From: CAYJAD01 sp964372165
GTDB lineage: Bacteria > Desulfobacterota > Desulfovibrionia > Desulfovibrionales > Desulfovibrionaceae
DNA: 5,323 nt
Assembly (NCBI GenBank): GCA_964372165.1
Contig: CAYJPT010000158.1
Location: 1 to 5,323, forward strand
Direction: 5' to 3'
The notes beneath the pieces were generated by a model. That model had not been told where the DNA came from. It was given only the letters and a program-made list of their open reading frames with translations, and made no database searches. The position numbers were made by a program, and so were the translations under genes. Positions within the stretch are counted from its first letter, which is position 1; each line of letters begins with the position of its first letter. This document shows positions 5,184 through 5,323 of the stretch, in pieces.

Positions 5184-5323
5184 TTATTTATCATAATTAT
5201 ATCCATAAAACACATTATCAAGTGGAACATTGAAAGCTTTTGCAAATCGCACAAGCTTCAAAATACTAAAATTGCACCTGCCACGTTCAATATCACTGAT
5301 AAATGTTACGTTTGTGTCTGTAA
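5184..5323 (-). CDS. XRE-family helix-turn-helix protein, C-terminal 45 residues (5' end off right edge)
   Basis: The visible part reads TDTNVTFISDIERGRCN, then FSILKLVRFAKAFNVPLDN, then VFYGYNYDK and a TAA stop. This is the second half of a lambda-Cro/cI-type HTH: the ISdIERG stretch is the recognition helix and following turn, and LvrfAkAfnVpl is the classic last helices. The protein ends only about seven residues after the HTH, so it is probably a small, HTH-only DNA-binding protein. Such proteins act as phage repressors, restriction-system controllers or antitoxins; the gene upstream, which would help decide, is outside the window. Confidence 0.8.
   Translation of the reverse strand, partial: TDTNVTFISDIERGRCNFSILKLVRFAKAFNVPLDNVFYGYNYDK

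Noticed and set aside
1..5323. CRISPR array, tRNA or rRNA gene
   Set aside because: I saw no regularly spaced repeats of CRISPR length and no cloverleaf or rRNA-like sequence on either strand.

Overview
This is an A+T-rich bacterial window in which every recognisable gene lies on the minus strand, so the genes are read from right to left. Shine-Dalgarno sites (GGAGG, AAGGAG) precede most genes. The lineage cannot be fixed from the sequence. A Gram-negative host is plausible, and the WYL regulator has a faint Desulfobacterota feel, but that is only an impression.

Layout in the direction of transcription: (1) the C-terminal end of an XRE-family helix-turn-helix regulator enters from the right edge (5184-5323). 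(2) A 267-nt gap with several inverted repeats is followed by a small single-domain SpoU/TrmH-type RNA 2'-O-methyltransferase (4401-4916). (3) A complete 340-aa HTH-WYL regulator (3252-4274). (4) A 300-nt non-coding stretch with operator-like repeats. (5) A PD-(D/E)XK nuclease of the PDDEXK_4 type (1884-2951). (6) A 143-aa headless WYL fragment that overlaps the nuclease 3' end by 17 nt (1469-1900). (7) An Mrr-like endonuclease with an N-terminal reader-like domain (257-1309). (8) The start of a signal-peptide-bearing protein of unknown function that leaves the window on the left (1-214).

The centre looks like a small defence-type accessory locus. Its two nuclease genes are each preceded by WYL regulator sequence. 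The WYL fragment matches the C-terminal part of the intact WYL gene at about 93% nucleotide identity over 369 nt without gaps, at a constant offset of 1783 nt. The match stops abruptly at the end of the nuclease gene, and the nuclease stop codon lies inside WYL-derived DNA. The simplest reading is two tandem 'WYL regulator + nuclease' modules, in which one deletion removed the N-terminal two thirds of the second WYL gene and possibly the original nuclease tail. If so, the surviving WYL protein may control both nucleases. This is inference; a role in phage defence follows only from family knowledge and gene context.
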